DNA of 64,000 nt from Cohnella mopanensis (GTDB lineage Bacteria; Bacillota; Bacilli; Paenibacillales; Paenibacillaceae), in the NCBI RefSeq assembly GCF_022352055.1, contig NZ_JAKRWM010000001.1, forward strand, positions 831,297-895,296, in the 5' to 3' direction. This document shows, in pieces, positions 62,017-64,000 of this stretch. Made by a program: the position numbers and the translations under genes. Each line of letters starts with the position of its first letter. The first letter of the stretch is position 1. Under the pieces are notes generated by a model, which was not told the DNA's origin, ran no database searches, and saw only the letters and a list, made by a program, of their open reading frames with translations.

Positions 62017-62237
62017 ATTGGATCCTTGGTTACTATGGCGTTCAGGTCGTTATCGTTTTGGTGATCATTATATTGTCAGTGCTTTATTATGACAAACGCT
62101 ACAAAAAAAGAAAGTCCGGGATTATTCCCATTGGGTTCATCCGCACAGAGGAAGTTAACATTGATCCCGTTACGCAAGAGAAGCAGCGGGTTTACTACAA
62201 CCCGGATACGGGAGAGCGAATCTATATTCGCGAATAA
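62013..62237 (+). CDS. Small single-pass membrane protein
   Basis: 74 residues: one N-terminal helix (YYGVQVVIVLVIIILSVLYY), a basic stretch (DKRYKKRKSG), then a short beta-hairpin domain (EEVNIDPVTQEKQRVYYNPDTGERIY). Unrecognised, but coupled to the YbjQ gene by an ATGA overlap, so the two products probably work together at the membrane. Confidence 0.8.
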   Translation: MNWILGYYGVQVVIVLVIIILSVLYYDKRYKKRKSGIIPIGFIRTEEVNIDPVTQEKQRVYYNPDTGERIYIRE

Positions 62238-62242
62238 AAAAA

Positions 62243-62277
62243 CGGCAGCCATGGACGAGAAAAGTCCTGGATTGCCG
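62243..62277 (+). terminator. Terminator (CGGCAG type)
   Basis: CGGCAgccatGGAC paired with GTCCtggatTGCCG, then a T8 run. It ends the YbjQ operon. Same hairpin type as 4142-4177. Confidence 0.9.
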
Positions 62278-62415
62278 CTTTTTTTGTATTCGTTTCATTT
62301 CTTCCTTCCCTCACTGTACCACTTGATCTATATTATTGTTCAATTTCAGTAACCAAGCACAAAAAGGGCAACATGCCCATAAAATATCAGATCTTAAATA
62401 AAGGCGGATGCCATC

Positions 62416-63018
62416 ATGTACGATTTTCCAAGCTATTATTACCAAATACAAAGACAGGTTTATCCTAGTTCTTGTTGGACAACGTCAATGGTGGAACTGA
62501 ATAGAAATCTACGGGCCTTATGGGAACAACATGTGTATTGGACTAGATTAACGGTGAATAGCATTGTTGGACGACTTCCTGACGAAAAGGAAACGACAGC
62601 ACGGCTTCTTCGAAACCCAACCGATTTCGCAGCAGCATTGGCTCACTACTATGGCTCGGATATTGCGAACCAGTTTGCCCAATTGTTTACGGGCCACCTC
62701 ACAATCGCAGTCGAGGTCGTTAAGGCGTTACAAGCTGGCAACACAAAATTAGCAGCTGATGCGCAAAAGCGCTGGTACGCGAATGCCGATGCTATCGCCG
62801 ACTTTTTAAGCCGAATTAATCCCTACTGGTCCAAAGTGGAATGGACGAATATGCTCTATGAACATTTACGCCTCTTGACCCAAGAGGTCGCAACTCGGCT
62901 TGCCGGGAATTATAGCGAAAACATAGCACTAAGCGATCCTATCGGAACTCAAGCACTTGAAATGGCGGATGTGATGACAAAAGGTATAGTGCAGCAATTC
63001 CCGGCTGCCTTTCAATAA
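62416..63018 (+). CDS. Uncharacterised helical protein (Paenibacillaceae type, sometimes labelled acetylglutamate kinase)
   Basis: 200 residues, soluble, almost all alpha-helical: SSCWTTSMVELNRNLRALWE, VGRLPDEKETTARLLRNPTD and LTQEVATRLAGNYSENI suggest two antiparallel helical hairpins, as in four-helix bundles. From memory, similar proteins in databases carry the name acetylglutamate kinase, but no kinase motif is visible. A possible spore or ferritin-like role cannot be judged. AAAGGCGG about nine bases before the ATG. Confidence 0.7.
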   Translation: MYDFPSYYYQIQRQVYPSSCWTTSMVELNRNLRALWEQHVYWTRLTVNSIVGRLPDEKETTARLLRNPTDFAAALAHYYGSDIANQFAQLFTGHLTIAVEVVKALQAGNTKLAADAQKRWYANADAIADFLSRINPYWSKVEWTNMLYEHLRLLTQEVATRLAGNYSENIALSDPIGTQALEMADVMTKGIVQQFPAAFQ

Positions 63019-63141
63019 TTTTCGAGGCGTATCATCTTCCCAATCTTTATCAACAAACTATGCTAGGCATTAGCCGTGATCAGGCATCATATGAAAATCA
63101 TAAGCTAATTAAGGAGATGAAAAATTTCGTAAAGGAGCTTG

Positions 63142-63540
63142 ATGTTAATAGTGATAATTGCGGTTTCCGGATTTATCGTGCATTCTGGAGATTCTGATTC
63201 TGATCATTCTCATAAACTATACATTACTTCTTGGGATGGAGATCCCGTTCATGTCCATGCATTCTCTGGAGACACCTCTTATGATGATGGACACTCTCAC
63301 CCCTATGCTGGTTGGACCGAACCAGCTCCGAGCGGGGTCCCCCACGTTCACAGGTATTTTACGGATACAGCTATTGTTCATGGTCATTCGCATAATATTA
63401 GAGGAGTTACCGGACCGGCAATCCCGCTTATGGGCGGTGGTCATTATCACCACTTCGAGGGTATCACTACGATTAATGGATCACATCCGCATTCCCATAA
63501 TTATCAAGGTAGCACAGGAAATGAAGCAACTCCGATGTGA
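63142..63540 (+). CDS. YmaF-family histidine-rich protein
   Basis: About 133 residues built of repeated His-rich units: DHSHKLYITSWDGDPVHVHAFSG, DDGHSHPYAGWTEPAPSG, GHYHHFEGITTINGSHPHSH. This is the YmaF family (unknown function, possibly metal-binding). The N-terminus is uncertain: ATG at 63142 follows AAAGGAG by only four bases and adds a short hydrophobic stretch; a GTG at 63178 would start nearer the conserved part. A coding-like frame overlaps this 5' end. Confidence 0.8.
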   Translation: MLIVIIAVSGFIVHSGDSDSDHSHKLYITSWDGDPVHVHAFSGDTSYDDGHSHPYAGWTEPAPSGVPHVHRYFTDTAIVHGHSHNIRGVTGPAIPLMGGGHYHHFEGITTINGSHPHSHNYQGSTGNEATPM

Positions 63541-63579
63541 CTAACTTATTGCGGAATATCATCTTCATTCTTGACATTA

Positions 63580-63613
63580 AAAATCCCGGCGGGATCTTCC
63601 CCGCCGGGATTTT
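63580..63613. terminator. Bidirectional terminator
   Basis: AAAATCCCGGCGGG / CCCGCCGGGATTTT, 14-base perfect stem with a 6-base loop, between the convergent YmaF and CBM genes. Confidence 0.95.
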
Positions 63614-63622
63614 GTTAGGTTA

Positions 63623-64000
63623 TTAATTGATTTCTAAATAATCAAGGTAAGCATCCCATGTTCCGTTATCGGCAGTAACAACGAGCTGGATCTCTTGATT
63701 TCCGGTTCCATGGCTGACATTGTTTAAGGTATAGACCGCAGGACTGCTGCCGCCGAAGTAGAATGTACCCTTCGTTACTCCGCCGATTTTTAAGTCGACC
63801 CTGGCCATGTTGGAGTTATTCGAAGCACCACGGAGCGAAAAGTTATGGGTGCCGGTCGTGAAATTCTGAGTGAATTTCACTAAATCATTGTTGGCGTATA
63901 ACGCGACTCCGGAGAAAGGCGAGCTGATATTCCCGGTGTACTGGCCGCCTTTGGTCATACTCTCGGCTTCCACTTTCGTACTGGTGCCAGGAGGATTCGT
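63623..64000 (-). CDS. Secreted protein C-terminus with CBM6/35-type module (cut by window edge)
   Basis: Only the last ~126 codons are inside the window and the frame is open to the right edge. A Pro/Gly/Thr linker (NPPGTSTK) leads into a beta-sandwich carbohydrate-binding module: VEAESMTKGGQYTG, VKFTQNFTTGTHNFSLRGAS and the end GTWDAYLDYLEIN, fitting the CBM35/CBM6 group. The missing N-terminal part is probably a polysaccharide-degrading enzyme. Confidence 0.82.
   Translation of the reverse strand, partial: TNPPGTSTKVEAESMTKGGQYTGNISSPFSGVALYANNDLVKFTQNFTTGTHNFSLRGASNNSNMARVDLKIGGVTKGTFYFGGSSPAVYTLNNVSHGTGNQEIQLVVTADNGTWDAYLDYLEIN

Overview
The window looks like a chromosomal segment of an endospore-forming Firmicute of the Paenibacillaceae (Paenibacillus/Cohnella type). 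Pointers are a CwlJ-type spore cortex hydrolase, a YesM/YesN sensor-regulator pair beside a sugar ABC transporter, many TTG/GTG starts behind strong GGAGG sites, a secreted protein ending in a carbohydrate-binding module, and a recurring short terminator hairpin. No rRNA, tRNA, CRISPR array, transposase or integrase gene was seen. Most genes lie on the minus strand.

Layout. 1-1.2 kb: a two-component pair (kinase cut by the left edge). 1.5-3.2 kb: two small DMT (YdcZ-type) transporters and a Crp/Fnr regulator, with the regulator and one transporter fused in frame. 3.4-8.4 kb: a CopZ-like Fe-S metallochaperone, unknown proteins, cwlJ, nitronate monooxygenase and an N-terminally incomplete LysR regulator. 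8.4-11.1 kb: a DUF6530 / MoxR-like AAA ATPase / VWA module; the VWA frame has no start codon and is joined to the ATPase gene through an A10 run containing the -1 slippery heptamer A AAA AAC. 11.3-12.7 kb: VOC protein, and a MerR regulator with its membrane protein. 12.7-17.9 kb: RR-HK-RND efflux locus with a shared upstream box. 18-22.8 kb: AraC, LysE exporter, glycerate kinase, CdaR and an AEC carrier. 22.8-31.1 kb: GH13 alpha-glucosidase, ABC sugar importer and YesN/YesM. 31.3-33.2 kb: AraC regulator divergent from an aldo/keto reductase. 33.3-37.4 kb: arsenic resistance locus with two regulators (ArsR and a MerR protein), each with its own visible operator. 37.4-38.9 kb: PQQ-dependent sugar dehydrogenase-like protein.

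38.9-44.4 kb is the most unusual part: a run of small AT-rich minus-strand genes, each followed at its 3' end by a copy of the same structured element, about 160-190 bp when complete. The elements begin with a TAAC core, end with a GTTA core (GTATAAC/GTTATAC in the cleanest copy), carry nested inverted repeats whose arms change in a compensatory way between copies, and all point the same way. This looks like an integron-type gene cassette array (attC-like sites without an integrase in view), which would be unusual in a Firmicute. A family of structured RNAs is the main alternative.

44.5-64 kb: ECF sigma/anti-sigma pair, a MerR remnant and GC-rich MFS exporter, a quinone-oxidoreductase-like protein, DUF4386 and TetR with a shared operator, YdeI and DUF1801 proteins, DUF3888, a GDPD-RR-HK-lipoprotein operon, a UvrA2-like ATPase, indolepyruvate/pyruvate decarboxylase, small YbjQ and membrane proteins, an uncharacterised helical protein, a His-rich YmaF protein, and the 3' end of a CBM protein cut by the right edge.
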